A stretch of DNA of 64,000 nucleotides. It comes from Verrucomicrobiales bacterium. Its GTDB lineage: Bacteria; Verrucomicrobiota; Verrucomicrobiia; Verrucomicrobiales; DEV007. This document shows positions 44,039 to 53,298 of the stretch, one piece after another; the first letter of the stretch is position 1; each line of letters opens with the position of its first letter. The notes under the pieces are model-generated. The model searched no databases and had not been told where the DNA came from. It saw only the letters and a program-made list of their open reading frames with translations. The DNA lies in the NCBI GenBank assembly GCA_021648365.1, contig JAKISY010000008.1, forward strand, positions 16,108 to 80,107, given 5' to 3'. The position numbers were made by a program, and so were the translations under genes.

Positions 44039-44605
44039 CTATTTCTCAGCCACAAAAACAAAGGCGGGCGGGAAGTTCAGCATCACCGACCGGGTGCGCT
44101 CGATTTTGGCGAAATAGCGGTCGAGTAAACTACGGAAGCGTTTAGCAGGTTTGAGCAAGTGAACCCCGGTGTAAGCAAAAGTGACAAAAGTGCCGCCGTC
44201 TTTGAGTTGTGGCACGACATTCTCAAGTAGCGAGGTTTGCAGCTCTTCAGGGAATTTTGCCCAAGGAAGTCCGCTGACGATGATGTCGAATTGACCATGC
44301 TGTTTGACCCACGCAGAAAAATCGAAATCCTGGCCAGGCGCTTGTTCGAAATGTAGTTCGGGGTGCACCTTCTGCAGATGGGTATGGAAGCTGGCGTTGA
44401 TCTCGATGCCGAGGTAGCGTCCATCTGGCCCGAGAGTGCGCTCGAGGTCTTTGGTGAAGGCACCCGTGCCTGGACCTAGCTCGAGCACGTGCGAGTGTGC
44501 TTTCACACCTGCAGAGCTGACGACGTGTTTTGCCAATTTGGGTCCCGAGGGGGCGATGGCACCCGTCTGATGGAAATGCTCAAAATAGTTGTGGTAAAAG
44601 GCCAT
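44039..44605 (-). CDS. Class I SAM methyltransferase, PmtA-like
   Basis: A 188-aa enzyme with the SAM loop Leu-Glu-Leu-Gly-Pro-Gly-Thr-Gly-Ala-Phe (about 41-50), an acidic strand-2 end Gly-Ile-Glu-Ile-Asn, and motif Ile-Val-Ser-Gly-Leu-Pro-Trp (IV). The opening Gly-Ala-Ile-Ala-Pro-Ser and the closing Asn-Phe-Pro-Pro-Ala-Phe-Val are typical of phospholipid N-methyltransferases (PmtA); KsgA-like rRNA methyltransferases share part of this pattern. It is downstream of the prenyltransferase on the same strand. Confidence 0.82.
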   Translation of the reverse strand: MAFYHNYFEHFHQTGAIAPSGPKLAKHVVSSAGVKAHSHVLELGPGTGAFTKDLERTLGPDGRYLGIEINASFHTHLQKVHPELHFEQAPGQDFDFSAWVKQHGQFDIIVSGLPWAKFPEELQTSLLENVVPQLKDGGTFVTFAYTGVHLLKPAKRFRSLLDRYFAKIERTRSVMLNFPPAFVFVAEK

Positions 44606-44650
44606 TTGCGGGTAGGGCTAAAATGAAGTGGATTAAAAAAATCGTTATCG

Positions 44651-45595
44651 TTATTGCGCTGTGTGAAGGAAGGCTTTGGCATCGAATAGACCGTATTTGT
44701 AGGCGTAGAGCAAGCCTACTGCGGCGATCGAGGTCAGTGCGGTGCAAGCGACCACCCATGGGTTTTGTAAGAGTTGCTCAGGTTCCAGTCTTGCACCAGC
44801 TTCGCTCATCGCATGATTAAAATAGGCGATAACGGCGAGAATGATGAGTGGAAAGACAAATACTAGATTGTTGAAAGGATCGTAACTGGAGATCGCCCAG
44901 CCGGAGCAGAAGCAAAACAGATTGGCGTAAGTGACCATGGCGATGATCAGGGTTTTGTTGGTATAAACTTGGAAGGACTTGCGGTATCTACCACTGAGCT
45001 CCACATCGTCAATCATGCGGAATTCGGAGTAGCGTTTGCCCGTCATCAATAATCCGCCGAAAGCCCACCAAGCAAGCATGATCGAGAGCGGCGGCGCAGC
45101 CAGACCCTCGGTGAGCGCATACCAACCGAGCCATAAGCGGATCGGGTTGTTGAAAGATTCTGCGATCACATCGAGGTATGCGCGATCTTTCAAGCGCACA
45201 GGCGGTATATTGTAAACCAAACCGCTGAAAAGCAGCAGACCGAGGGCGATGGTGTAGCCAGGATTAGGGAACCACCATAGGGCGAGTCCAAAACCTACTA
45301 CGACTAGGCCTGCCATCATAGCCCAAAGAATAGGCACTTTGACTTTACCGGCAGGAATACCACGGTGTTTTTTGGTCGGATGTAGGCGGTCGAAAGGGGC
45401 GTCGAGGATTTCGTTGAGGATGTAATTAGCAGACGCGATCAGACAGGCAGGGATGAGCGAGAGGGCTGCAGCCCAAATCAAAGGTGTGGTGATTTCTAGA
45501 TCGAAAACCAGCACAATGGCAACAGCATGGCCAAAGACGATGAAAATATTTTTTAGCCAGTGGTCAATACGGGCGACTTTGAGATATTCGATCAT
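44651..45595 (-). CDS. UbiA-family prenyltransferase (DPPR synthase-like)
   Basis: A 314-aa membrane protein with about nine helices. The first acidic motif is Asn-Glu-Ile-Leu-Asp-Ala-Pro-Phe-Asp (about 66-74), with the adjacent His-Pro-x-Lys-x-x-Arg. A Tyr-Ser-Glu-Phe-Arg and Tyr-Arg-Lys-Ser-Phe part lies in the second site. This pattern is closest to decaprenyl-phosphate phosphoribosyltransferase-like members rather than UbiA or heme O synthase. The acceptor is not shown. No arabinan pathway genes are seen nearby. Confidence 0.85.
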   Translation of the reverse strand: MIEYLKVARIDHWLKNIFIVFGHAVAIVLVFDLEITTPLIWAAALSLIPACLIASANYILNEILDAPFDRLHPTKKHRGIPAGKVKVPILWAMMAGLVVVGFGLALWWFPNPGYTIALGLLLFSGLVYNIPPVRLKDRAYLDVIAESFNNPIRLWLGWYALTEGLAAPPLSIMLAWWAFGGLLMTGKRYSEFRMIDDVELSGRYRKSFQVYTNKTLIIAMVTYANLFCFCSGWAISSYDPFNNLVFVFPLIILAVIAYFNHAMSEAGARLEPEQLLQNPWVVACTALTSIAAVGLLYAYKYGLFDAKAFLHTAQ

Positions 45596-45858
45596 GTTGA
45601 AAAGAGAAAGTTGGTACAGTGGCAGATTTGCGCCCGCCGAGCTTCACTGGCAACGGATAGCTCAAAACAGACGGATTGACAAAGAGATTTACGCAGGTAA
45701 GTCCATCGACCTTTCAAATAAGTGGCACCTGCATCACCACACACACTTTTCCCTCTGGCGCGGGATTGGCTATCTGTTCGCCCTAGGAATGGTGTGGGAT
45801 GCTGAACCGGCACGGCTCTAGATAAAATCTTATGCCAAAAACGCTGCAGCATGGAGAG

Positions 45859-46713
45859 TCAACGTGGGATGATCGGCAACAAAATATGAGATGAATATTT
45901 TTCATCGTGATGAATGCTCTGCGTTGCTTTGAACACCTCTGTATCCGCTCCAAAAGGGTCGCCACTATTCGGATTGCGGTCAAAACGCGGGAAATTGCTG
46001 CTTGATATCTCGACACGGATCTTGTGACCTACTTTGAACCAATTGCTCGTCACCCACAGATCAATTTCATATTTCACAATCTCCCCCGGCTTGACCAACT
46101 CGGCCTTACTGCGTGAATTTCTCCACCGCGCACGAATAATGCCGTCACAAAGATTGTAAGCTTTACCATCCGGATGCACGTCCACCAACTTGGCGGTGAA
46201 ATCCGTGTCTTTGGCGGTTGTCGCGGCGTAGAGCACCATCTTCACTGGACCCGTCACCTCGACCGCCTGCTTCAAGGACTCGCTGGTATAAACCAAAATA
46301 TCGTCACGCTGCTCCACCTCCGATTGGTCATACGGTCCAATCGGAGTAGCTACCAAGTTATTGCCACCCATGGTCGGCGCAGGGTCACTCGGATCATAGA
46401 CGAAGGCATCCACCTTGCCAGCTTTCGATTTGACGAGTTTCAAGGCTCCACTACCATCCGGATTTTTCGCATCACCGTCACTATGGAGATACCAAGGCGT
46501 GTATTGGTAAGGCGTGCGCATCAGAATGGTTGGAAATGATTCCCCTTCTTTGGGTAGAAAAAGGTTAGCCGCCAGTTCCGTGCCATCGCTCATGGCAATC
46601 ATCACGTTTTTCTGGAAAGTGAACCCTCCCTCCCGCGAGTGTCCAGATGTGGTCACACAGAAAAATAAAGCCGCCAATACAAAAGCGCGCCTGAGCTTGG
46701 AGGTAGTTTTCAT
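45859..46713 (-). pseudogene. CocE/NonD-type hydrolase with the catalytic core deleted
   Basis: A 284-aa frame with an intact signal peptide, the family's N-terminal strands (Met-Ser-Asp-Gly-Thr-Glu-Leu-Ala-Ala-Asn, then Met-Arg-Thr-Pro-Tyr) and the C-terminal jelly-roll domain (Arg-Asp-Asp-Ile-Leu-Val-Tyr-Thr-Ser, Lys-Asp-Thr-Asp-Phe, Phe-Pro-Arg-Phe-Asp-Arg-Asn). Between residues about 70 and 75 it jumps from the first to the second, so the alpha/beta-hydrolase core with Ser, Asp and His (roughly 300 residues in full-length relatives of about 600 aa) is gone. Frame, start and stop are intact. It overlaps the upstream hydrolase by 4 bp. A non-enzymatic role is possible, but a decayed gene is likelier. 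Confidence 0.75.
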
Positions 46714-48770
46714 TTTGTTATCGTATTCAGTTTTTCAAATAAAGGTGCCACTCGCTCGCGCTGAATATCAACTGTCCGCTCAACATCCTCCTGTAGCAAA
46801 TAACCAGTTTTCTGTAATTCGACGCACTTCGCCCTGAGCTTGGCGAGGTAATCATCCAGAGAAGCATAACGCTCTTGAATAGAAAGTCGGGGATCTCCTC
46901 TTTCCTCTCGCTCCTTCTTGCTTAGTGGAAAAGGAATGTATGAACCTTGCAAAGCGAGCAGTTCATTTTCCGCTCCGGCAGCTTTTTTCCGCAAACGCCA
47001 ACTGGTGTAAGTCGCCACCGGAACAGCCACTTCAGGCGGAGACAAACAGGCCACATCATTGCCGTCAGCATCTGACTTAGGCACCAGCACGCGATAATCA
47101 CCTCTAGGCAGGGGTGGCTGATTTTCCACGATGCCATCGCTCTGCCAACTCGGTCCAAAATCAAGATAGGACGGTTGTTGAATCACTCCCGGATAACGAA
47201 TGCCCGGAATGTTGGGAAATCCCGTCGCATTTTGTGTCCAGGCTACCAGAGTGCCTTCGCTGATCTTTGGATACACACTAGGTGGAGCCGGCTGTCCGCC
47301 CGCGCTCCAGCGATCCAGCGCCAACAACAGGCAACGCAAATAAGGTTTAAAATTGCCTGGGTTTCCCAGCGTTTGACCATCACCTTGTTTAGGAGGAAAA
47401 GAGCTCGGCCCATGCTGCGTGCCACCGAAAAAATACAGGCGAACGTTATCCGGAATCGCAACATCCTTTTTCCCCAAAGGGTCGGTGTGCACCAAGGAAC
47501 CACTGCGGTTCCAATATTCAGACGTCGATTGCGTGTGCAGAATCAGAGGTGCTGTAGCGCTTTCAATCGCACGGTCGAGAAGTCCCTGCTGCTGACCCGA
47601 TAGTGGATCAATCTGTTTTCCATAAGCAAAAGGGAAGCGGTCCGGCGGGTAGTCGTGGTGATCGTGTTGACCCGCATGCCGAGTCGGCTGGGCAAAACGG
47701 TGATTGAAAGAGCCCATGCCTGATCCGGATACATGAGGGATCAGACCATCGAAGACTTTTTGTTTATTTTCATCTGCGTTGAATCCCCAATAAAGAAACT
47801 CACGCAAAAACCGTCCGCTCTGTGAAACGCCAAAACCATGGGCTCGCTCGATCACTGGCTTGCCGTCAACCATCAAGGGGTTGCCGTTGCCGCTGCCGTG
47901 TTTGATAGCAGAGATCAAATCGCGAACCGTCGTGAATCCTGTGCCCATCACCAGCGGGTCTTGCGCTTCATAAATGAGCTCGTAAATGTGAGATTTTTTC
48001 AAACCCGCCGAATACTCCAGTTCCACTTTGGGCAGTTGATTTGGGGAATCGCTCTCGACTTCACTGACATGTATTTCCCATTGATCACGAGGGATCGGAA
48101 CCCGAGGGTGTCTAGCGAGCAAGCGATGGGTGAGCGTCGCCGTTTTTAATCCTTTTGCGGTTGGTCGGTAAGATCCGTGGTTAGCCCAGTTCACCACGGT
48201 TCTGGTGATATCCGTACGCGGCACGATCTCACAACGCACCATTCCTGTGATCGTCTTTACATCGTTACTCGCCAGCGGCGGGTGTAGGCGCATACGATGC
48301 TTGCCTGGCAACAACTCCCCGTCCCAACCGCTCCAGACAACAGTGAAACCCTGTTTCATCAAAAAGCCATTACCTGCATGAGCCTTTGACGAAGGATCGT
48401 TGCCGCCGCCACCGTAATTAAAATAGTTCAACAGCGATTTATTGCCACGGTTATTCACTCCATACAACAGCGCTGCGTTACCTTTTTTCAGATCCTTCGG
48501 TGCCAGTATGAAAATATCGCAGGATAATTCAACTTTGCCGTTGGTATTACGCGGGGCTTTATCAAGATCAAGCACATTACGGTTAGCCTCTGCCTGCGGA
48601 TCGAGCTCAAAATACACCCGACCGATGATGCGCTCATAAGCGCCCACTTCCCCATATATTTCTCCACCAGCAAAAGCTTCGCGTTTTTCTATTTCGAAAC
48701 GAACCAGTTCTGCAAAAAGCAAACTTGGGAGAAAAACTAAAATAACAATGAAGCTGGGAAGGGTTTTCAT
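46710..48770 (-). CDS. Secreted alpha/beta-hydrolase domain protein (Abhydrolase_10-like)
   Basis: About 686 aa from the ATG at 48770; a TTG 4 codons upstream is less likely. A signal peptide (about 1-20) is followed by the Phe-Glu-Ile-Glu-Lys-Arg and Gly-Ala-Tyr-Glu-Arg-Ile-Ile-Gly-Arg segments typical of the Abhydrolase_10 family. The nucleophile elbow is Gly-Val-Ser-Gln-Ser-Gly-Arg-Phe-Leu-Arg near 345, with an acidic Gly-Gly-Thr-Gln-His-Gly near 465. Family members are esterase-like with unknown substrates. Upstream of and cotranscribed with the truncated CocE gene. Confidence 0.85.
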   Translation of the reverse strand: MKTLPSFIVILVFLPSLLFAELVRFEIEKREAFAGGEIYGEVGAYERIIGRVYFELDPQAEANRNVLDLDKAPRNTNGKVELSCDIFILAPKDLKKGNAALLYGVNNRGNKSLLNYFNYGGGGNDPSSKAHAGNGFLMKQGFTVVWSGWDGELLPGKHRMRLHPPLASNDVKTITGMVRCEIVPRTDITRTVVNWANHGSYRPTAKGLKTATLTHRLLARHPRVPIPRDQWEIHVSEVESDSPNQLPKVELEYSAGLKKSHIYELIYEAQDPLVMGTGFTTVRDLISAIKHGSGNGNPLMVDGKPVIERAHGFGVSQSGRFLREFLYWGFNADENKQKVFDGLIPHVSGSGMGSFNHRFAQPTRHAGQHDHHDYPPDRFPFAYGKQIDPLSGQQQGLLDRAIESATAPLILHTQSTSEYWNRSGSLVHTDPLGKKDVAIPDNVRLYFFGGTQHGPSSFPPKQGDGQTLGNPGNFKPYLRCLLLALDRWSAGGQPAPPSVYPKISEGTLVAWTQNATGFPNIPGIRYPGVIQQPSYLDFGPSWQSDGIVENQPPLPRGDYRVLVPKSDADGNDVACLSPPEVAVPVATYTSWRLRKKAAGAENELLALQGSYIPFPLSKKEREERGDPRLSIQERYASLDDYLAKLRAKCVELQKTGYLLQEDVERTVDIQRERVAPLFEKLNTITK

Positions 48771-49004
48771 AACAGGGCACAAATTAAGTCAATATCATGC
48801 CTGCCAATGAGTCGGGTCAAGCTTTCTTAATGGATATAAAATAGGGGCTAGTAGTTATTGGCAGCCAGCAGTTTTCAGTGACGAGCAGAAGCGGAGAGAG
48901 GCATTTATAGGGCCGCGCTTTCCGAGCGTTTCTGGTTTTTTCAGATAAAAGGGATTTTAAAATGTATGTGCTATATTTTAAAGGAATAAAACACGAGCTT
49001 ATCT

Positions 49005-49517
49005 ATGCAGCAAATTCAGTGGAATTGGTTAAAAGGCGGTTTGATTTTGGGAGCAGTTTTTCTGCTTGCGGTCGTATTAGTTAAACCTATCGGGGTCTCA
49101 ACCCAGTTTGTTATTTTTGATGGAATCGTTTGGAATATGTTTTCTGACGATTTGGTTCAAGTCGATGGAACCAGCGAGACGGGTTATAGTAGCAGCAACG
49201 CCTACCTTGATAAGCGCGGGGGGAAATACGCTAAGAGCATCGAGAATCCTTGGAGCTACGGCTTCATTTTTGTCTTTGCCATGATTGGGGGAGGCGTTGT
49301 TTCGGCTATGATGCAAAAAGGCAAGGTGTCTGGCGAAGATAAATCCGCCCCAAAAGCATTTCGTGAATCTGGGCATGGCAGTCGTTACCTTGTGACCTTT
49401 ATAGGAGGAGTGCTGGCATTGTATGGCGCTCGTCTGGCTGGGGGTTGCACCAGTGGTCACATGAGTCCCATATCGATATCAAAGCATCCTATATCGGCGT
49501 CATTATTGGCGGCCTGA
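49005..49517 (+). pseudogene. YeeE/YedE transporter, first half, truncated
   Basis: The 5' part encodes a membrane protein of the sulfur-transport YeeE/YedE type: first helix, the Val-Lys-Pro-Ile-Gly-Val-Ser-Thr-Gln motif, then Gly-Ala-Arg-Leu-Ala-Gly-Gly-Cys-Thr-Ser-Gly-His-Met. Directly after the Cys-Thr-Ser-Gly-His motif the frame runs into unrelated residues and stops, where relatives continue with a final helix. The next reading frame joins at this point, so the gene looks cut and fused by a deletion (see next entry). Confidence 0.75.
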
Positions 49518-49840
49518 TTTTTGGTGTTGGTTTTGCCATCGCTGGTTACTGCCCTGGCACCTGTTTGGTTGGCGTAGGCGGTGGCAGAAAAGATGCCCTG
49601 ATGTTTATAGTGGGTGGTCTGGTTGGCGCAACTCTGTTTGCCTTATCCTATGGCTGGCTGGTCACCGCATTTCCTGCTATCTTTGCCGATTTGGCGGGAG
49701 GTGAAGTGACGGTAGCCAGCACGGGTATCAATGAATATAGCGATCTGAGCGGCAAGCTGCCGGCACTTGCAGTGGCGGGGGCAATAGCCGTTGCATTGAT
49801 GTTCGGTGCTTGGATGTTGCCGAAGAAATTCAACTGTTAG
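49445..49840 (+). pseudogene. YeeE/YedE transporter, second half, N-terminally truncated
   Basis: From about 49480 this frame encodes the C-terminal part of the partner YeeE/YedE protein: Ile-Gly-Gly-Leu-Ile-Phe-Gly-Val-Gly-Phe-Ala-Ile-Ala-Gly-Tyr-Cys-Pro-Gly-Thr, then two more helices and a Lys-Lys-Phe tail. The N-terminal helices are absent and the only start is a TTG inside the first gene. The pair looks like two adjacent genes joined by a deletion that removed the end of one and the beginning of the other and left them in different frames. It is probably non-functional unless frameshifting rescues it. Confidence 0.72.
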
Positions 49841-49917
49841 ACATTGCGGTTGCTCTGATTGTCAAATTTGCATGCTTGACATGAACTTGAAATAGTTAAT
49901 TGATAGTAGGAAAAATC

Positions 49918-50790
49918 ATGATCATTCATAAACACAATTGGTATTCAGTAATCATGCTTGGCTTGCTGGCATTGGGCGTGGCGCGACACCTTCAAGCAGC
50001 CGAGCCTGACGGTTTTTTGGCATCATTCCTACCGGCGGAAGAAGTGGAAGAGAGTGGAGAAATCGAAACCGACAGGGATTCTTTCACTCCAGCCACAACG
50101 CTAATCGCTCCCTCCAAAATCATGATTGAGGCAGCATGGTCTTTTATCGACAATCGCAATGCCAAAGAGACTCATAGCCTACCAGAATTACTCATTCGCT
50201 ACGGTGCCACCGATTGGCTGGAGCTCCGAGTGGGTGCCAATTATGAAGTTGGCGGCGAATCTGCAGAGGTCAGTAGTTCCAAAGGGGGCTTTGATGAGGG
50301 AAATGTGCATCAAGATGGCGGGATCGAAAAGGAAGCGAATGTGAGCTACGGCTTGAAGCTCGATATCACGGATCAACGTCATTGGATTCCTGATAGTGCG
50401 CTCATTATCCAGGCAGCCACACCGATCAGGGGGGAAGCTACAGCAACCACCTTGGCAGGCTATTATACCTTCGGCTGGGTGCTGCAGAATGGATGGCTTT
50501 GGGATACCTCCATTCGCTACGCTACTCGCGGAGGAGATGGGGGGTCATCCGAGCAGTGGGCTCCATCTACGGTGATCAAAATTCCGCTGACGGAAAAAAC
50601 TAAGGCTCATCTCGAGTATTTTGGTATGTTCGACAATAGTCCGGATGCTGTGACGGAAAAACATTACATCAGTCCTGGCGTTCACTACCTGATCACTGAA
50701 AACTTAGAAATAGGCATCCGTGTTGGATGGGGCTTGAATGACCAAGCTGCTAAGTTCTTCTCCAACATCGGCTTCGGCTGGCAATTCTGA
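49918..50790 (+). CDS. Outer-membrane beta-barrel (transporter/phenol MetA-like)
   Basis: About 290 aa from the ATG at 49918, which has AGTAGGA 7 bp upstream and begins a signal peptide (about 1-27). The mature part is made of alternating polar/aromatic strands and ends in Gly-Phe-Gly-Trp-Gln-Phe, an outer-membrane barrel closing pattern. The Leu-Leu-Ile-Arg-Tyr-Gly-Ala-Thr-Asp-Trp-Leu-Glu-Leu-Arg-Val-Gly segment is typical of the transporter/MetA family. Function unknown; the location next to the broken YeeE pair may be accidental. Confidence 0.83.
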   Translation: MIIHKHNWYSVIMLGLLALGVARHLQAAEPDGFLASFLPAEEVEESGEIETDRDSFTPATTLIAPSKIMIEAAWSFIDNRNAKETHSLPELLIRYGATDWLELRVGANYEVGGESAEVSSSKGGFDEGNVHQDGGIEKEANVSYGLKLDITDQRHWIPDSALIIQAATPIRGEATATTLAGYYTFGWVLQNGWLWDTSIRYATRGGDGGSSEQWAPSTVIKIPLTEKTKAHLEYFGMFDNSPDAVTEKHYISPGVHYLITENLEIGIRVGWGLNDQAAKFFSNIGFGWQF

Positions 50791-50968
50791 CCTGCAACAG
50801 GGTAAGCCAGTTTTTGATGAATGAGGGATAGCGGATCAATGAGAAATTAGTAATGGTAACATGATGAATGGACTGAATGTTGACGAGAATGCGTTAAACA
50901 CCTCCACATTGCCACAGATCACAAAAAGGTAAGAGGTAGATGGCTAACGCTGAGAGCTGTTAGCTCTT

Positions 50969-51358
50969 TTACTCGGCTCGTATCAATAGAGTCACATAGC
51001 TGAAATGATCGTCCGATGTTGCCAGTGGCAGGTTGTGCTGGGTGCAAAGCGCAGCGATCCAGAGATCGTTCGACGGTATAGGGGTTCCCTGTCGTCGTAG
51101 TTCGGCGAAGAGTTTTCCGTATAGCGTCAATGTTGTATCGTCGGGATAGAGTATGCTCACCGAGGAAGATGACAGGAACGCGTCCAAGTTGCGGGAGTTT
51201 TCTCGGCTTTTACTTCCTGCTGCGAAGCCTGCCCTCAGTTCCGCTATCACCACAAAGGGAACAAAGACCAAGCGGGCTCGGCTGACAATTTTTTGCCAAC
51301 GAATTCCTCGTTGCCAGTCCGAGTAAGCGTTGGTATCGAGAGCGAGATTACTTCCAAT
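50969..51358 (-). CDS. VapC-type PIN-domain toxin
   Basis: About 129 aa from the ATG at 51358, which overlaps the antitoxin stop by 11 bp; an upstream frame extension to 51385 is less likely. It has the PIN acidic residues: Leu-Ala-Leu-Asp-Thr-Asn-Ala-Tyr at the start, Val-Ile-Ala-Glu-Leu-Arg-Ala-Gly, and Ile-Pro-Ser-Asn-Asp-Leu-Trp-Ile-Ala-Ala near the end, followed by Ala-Thr-Ser-Asp-Asp-His-Phe. Such toxins cleave tRNA or rRNA. Complete pair with the upstream antitoxin. Confidence 0.9.
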   Translation of the reverse strand: MGSNLALDTNAYSDWQRGIRWQKIVSRARLVFVPFVVIAELRAGFAAGSKSRENSRNLDAFLSSSSVSILYPDDTTLTLYGKLFAELRRQGTPIPSNDLWIAALCTQHNLPLATSDDHFSYVTLLIRAE

Positions 51359-51605
51359 CATCCTTGTCGATTTGGTCAAATTCACGCAATGCTACTTCAC
51401 ATTCTGCATCCTCAATCCAACCCTTTTGAAATTGCCTCAAGTCATTGCGTTCCACATCGTCATTGCCTTCGCCTGAGTTTCTAAGGAAATGTCGGCGCAA
51501 CAGTTTCAAAAGCAAAGCGTTCATCGATTCGCCACTCTCAGCAGCCTCCTTGCGTATTTGCTTGGCAAGAGGGCCTTCGACTTGCCGGATGGTGATCTGT
51601 GTCAT
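51348..51605 (-). CDS. FitA-like ribbon-helix-helix antitoxin
   Basis: An 85-aa protein starting Thr-Gln-Ile-Thr-Ile-Arg-Gln-Val-Glu-Gly, the ribbon of an RHH repressor, then helices with Ala-Glu-Ser-Gly-Glu-Ser-Met-Asn-Ala-Leu-Leu. The acidic C-terminal tail would block the PIN toxin. The stop overlaps the toxin start. A palindromic sequence sits just upstream, suitable for autoregulation. Confidence 0.88.
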   Translation of the reverse strand: MTQITIRQVEGPLAKQIRKEAAESGESMNALLLKLLRRHFLRNSGEGNDDVERNDLRQFQKGWIEDAECEVALREFDQIDKDDWK

Positions 51606-51609
51606 AGTA

Positions 51610-51626
51610 TGACATTACGCGTGTCA
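51610..51626. promoter_or_regulatory. Candidate antitoxin operator palindrome
   Basis: A perfect inverted repeat TGACA-N7-TGTCA starts 5 bp upstream of the antitoxin ATG; a further TGTCA lies about 14 bp beyond. RHH antitoxins of this kind repress from such palindromes. Confidence 0.5.
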
Positions 51627-51762
51627 CCATTGAGTGTCAACTGTGGGCAATTAGCGGGCAGCGCTTGAAAAAAAAGCTTGGCTTCAAGAAGTGAGAGCAA
51701 CTTAGCCTCGGCGAAGGAGGTATCGAGCTGTTGCCAACTATGACTTAATATCAGACTACGAA

Positions 51763-52668
51763 ATGATAAAGACCAATGAAAATACCAAAGACCTGTTGAA
51801 AGGATTGTTTTACGCAGTCCTGATGATGCTGATTTTCGCTTCTTTGATTTTTTTAGTGATGGGAAAATCCCTAAACGGTGGCGGTGCTGAGAGGATGGCT
51901 TATAAAAATGTAGCAGGAAAAGAATTAGCCTTGTGGGTTTATAAGCCGAAGGGTGGCAAGCAGGGTGATCAGCGTCCTTGTGTGTTATGGTTTTTTGGCG
52001 GTGGCTGGAAAGTGGGCAGCAGCGAACAGTTTGCCGCCCAATCTAAAGTCCTCGCTCAGCGGGGCATCGTATCGATCTGCGCGGAGTATCGTATCGAGAG
52101 TCAACATGGCAGTGATCCATTTGATAGTGTGATGGATGCACGCTCTGCGATGCGCTGGGTCAAGCTGCACTCAACAGAGTTGGGGATCGATGCTGAGAGA
52201 ATCGCTGCCGCTGGGGGGTCTTCGGGTGGGCATTTGGCTTTAGCTTGCGCCTTGTTTGACGATATCAATGATAAGGCAGCTAAGGCAGATGCCACTGAGA
52301 TCAGCGCGCGACCTGCGGCACTTATTTTGTTCAATCCTGTCGTGAATATGGATATCCCGATGATTCGTGATCATACTACTGATGAGCAACTGCAAGAGTT
52401 GTTGAAAATTTCCCCGTTTCATCGAATCGAGTCAGCCTTGCCACCGAGCATCATTTTTCAGGGTGGCCAAGATACGATCGTGCCCATAAAATCGGTGAGC
52501 GCCTTTGTGAAAAAAGCGCGCGGGATGGATGCAGCAGCTAAAAGTATAAGCTACATCACCTATCCGGGGCGAGGGCACGAATTCTACTATGGCCCCGGTA
52601 GTCGGAAAGATTACTGGGAAACTTTGGGCAGAATCACCCTGTTCCTGGAGGAACTAGGGTGGTTATGA
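51763..52668 (+). CDS. Membrane-anchored alpha/beta-hydrolase esterase
   Basis: A 301-aa protein with one N-terminal hydrophobic helix (about 14-34). It has an HGG-like oxyanion loop (Phe-Phe-Gly-Gly-Gly-Trp-Lys-Val-Gly, with Phe in the usual His position), the nucleophile Gly-Gly-Ser-Ser-Gly-Gly-His (about 146-152), and a late His in Gly-Arg-Gly-His-Glu-Phe-Tyr. The layout is that of BD-FAE/acetyl-xylan-esterase-like enzymes acting on acylated sugars. The substrate is not shown. Monocistronic. Confidence 0.85.
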   Translation: MIKTNENTKDLLKGLFYAVLMMLIFASLIFLVMGKSLNGGGAERMAYKNVAGKELALWVYKPKGGKQGDQRPCVLWFFGGGWKVGSSEQFAAQSKVLAQRGIVSICAEYRIESQHGSDPFDSVMDARSAMRWVKLHSTELGIDAERIAAAGGSSGGHLALACALFDDINDKAAKADATEISARPAALILFNPVVNMDIPMIRDHTTDEQLQELLKISPFHRIESALPPSIIFQGGQDTIVPIKSVSAFVKKARGMDAAAKSISYITYPGRGHEFYYGPGSRKDYWETLGRITLFLEELGWL

Positions 52669-52686
52669 ACCTGATGAGGCGAGATG

Positions 52687-53298
52687 TTACCAAGTGGTGA
52701 TGTAGTCTTTAACCAAGGGATTGCCAGAGCCTCCCACTCCCGCATCGGGACCTAAGCTCCAGACGATCACACTATCGGGTACGATGTTGTTGCCACCTGC
52801 ATTTCCGCTTTTACTAAATGGAGCAAGCACGCGATTGTCGAAGTTAGTGTCCAAGATGACATTAAACTGCATACCCCAAGGATCTACTAAAAGGCCACCA
52901 CCGTTACCGCTCATCACCAAACCGCCTTTAGCATTCGCACCACCTCCTCTAGCTTGTTTTCCCGCAAAAAAAGCGATGCCGCGAGGATTGAGTGGGTTGC
53001 CTTGAGCTCCCAAGAGAACATCCATCAAGACATTGTTTGTTTGCACTTGTTGATCGCCGCCAGCGCTACCGCCCTGAATAGGATAACGACGGTATTCCGT
53101 ATAGTAGGCGGAAATAGCTGATCTTACCTGCAGCGCTTGATTTTTGGCCCCTGCTCTGCGCGCTTTGCCGAGCACAGCACTGGCTCCAGGGAATGCCATC
53201 GCTGCGAGAATACCGATGATGGTGATGACGACCAGCAGTTCGATCAAGGTGAAGGCGCGGGGTTGGTATTTATGTTTGGGTAAAGTGTAGAGTTTCAT
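52687..53298 (-). CDS. Type II secretion / type IV pseudopilin (GspG-like)
   Basis: About 203 aa from the ATG at 53298 (the frame opens 13 codons earlier). It has a basic leader and the prepilin signature Arg-Ala-Phe-Thr-Leu-Ile-Glu-Leu-Leu-Val-Val-Ile-Thr-Ile-Ile-Gly-Ile-Leu-Ala-Ala. Processing before Phe and the Glu at position 5 are standard. The C-terminal domain is Gly/Asn-rich with a Pro-Trp-Gly motif like GspG. Such proteins are abundant in Verrucomicrobiota. Single gene, convergent with the esterase. Confidence 0.9.
   Translation of the reverse strand: MKLYTLPKHKYQPRAFTLIELLVVITIIGILAAMAFPGASAVLGKARRAGAKNQALQVRSAISAYYTEYRRYPIQGGSAGGDQQVQTNNVLMDVLLGAQGNPLNPRGIAFFAGKQARGGGANAKGGLVMSGNGGGLLVDPWGMQFNVILDTNFDNRVLAPFSKSGNAGGNNIVPDSVIVWSLGPDAGVGGSGNPLVKDYITTW

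Noticed and set aside
45596..45858. An 86-codon minus-strand frame between UbiA and the CocE remnant
   Set aside because: Composition is unlike a protein gene and no family similarity is visible; I see no gene there.
50791..50968. Possible gene between the outer-membrane barrel and VapC
   Set aside because: No open frame of useful length and no recognisable motif.
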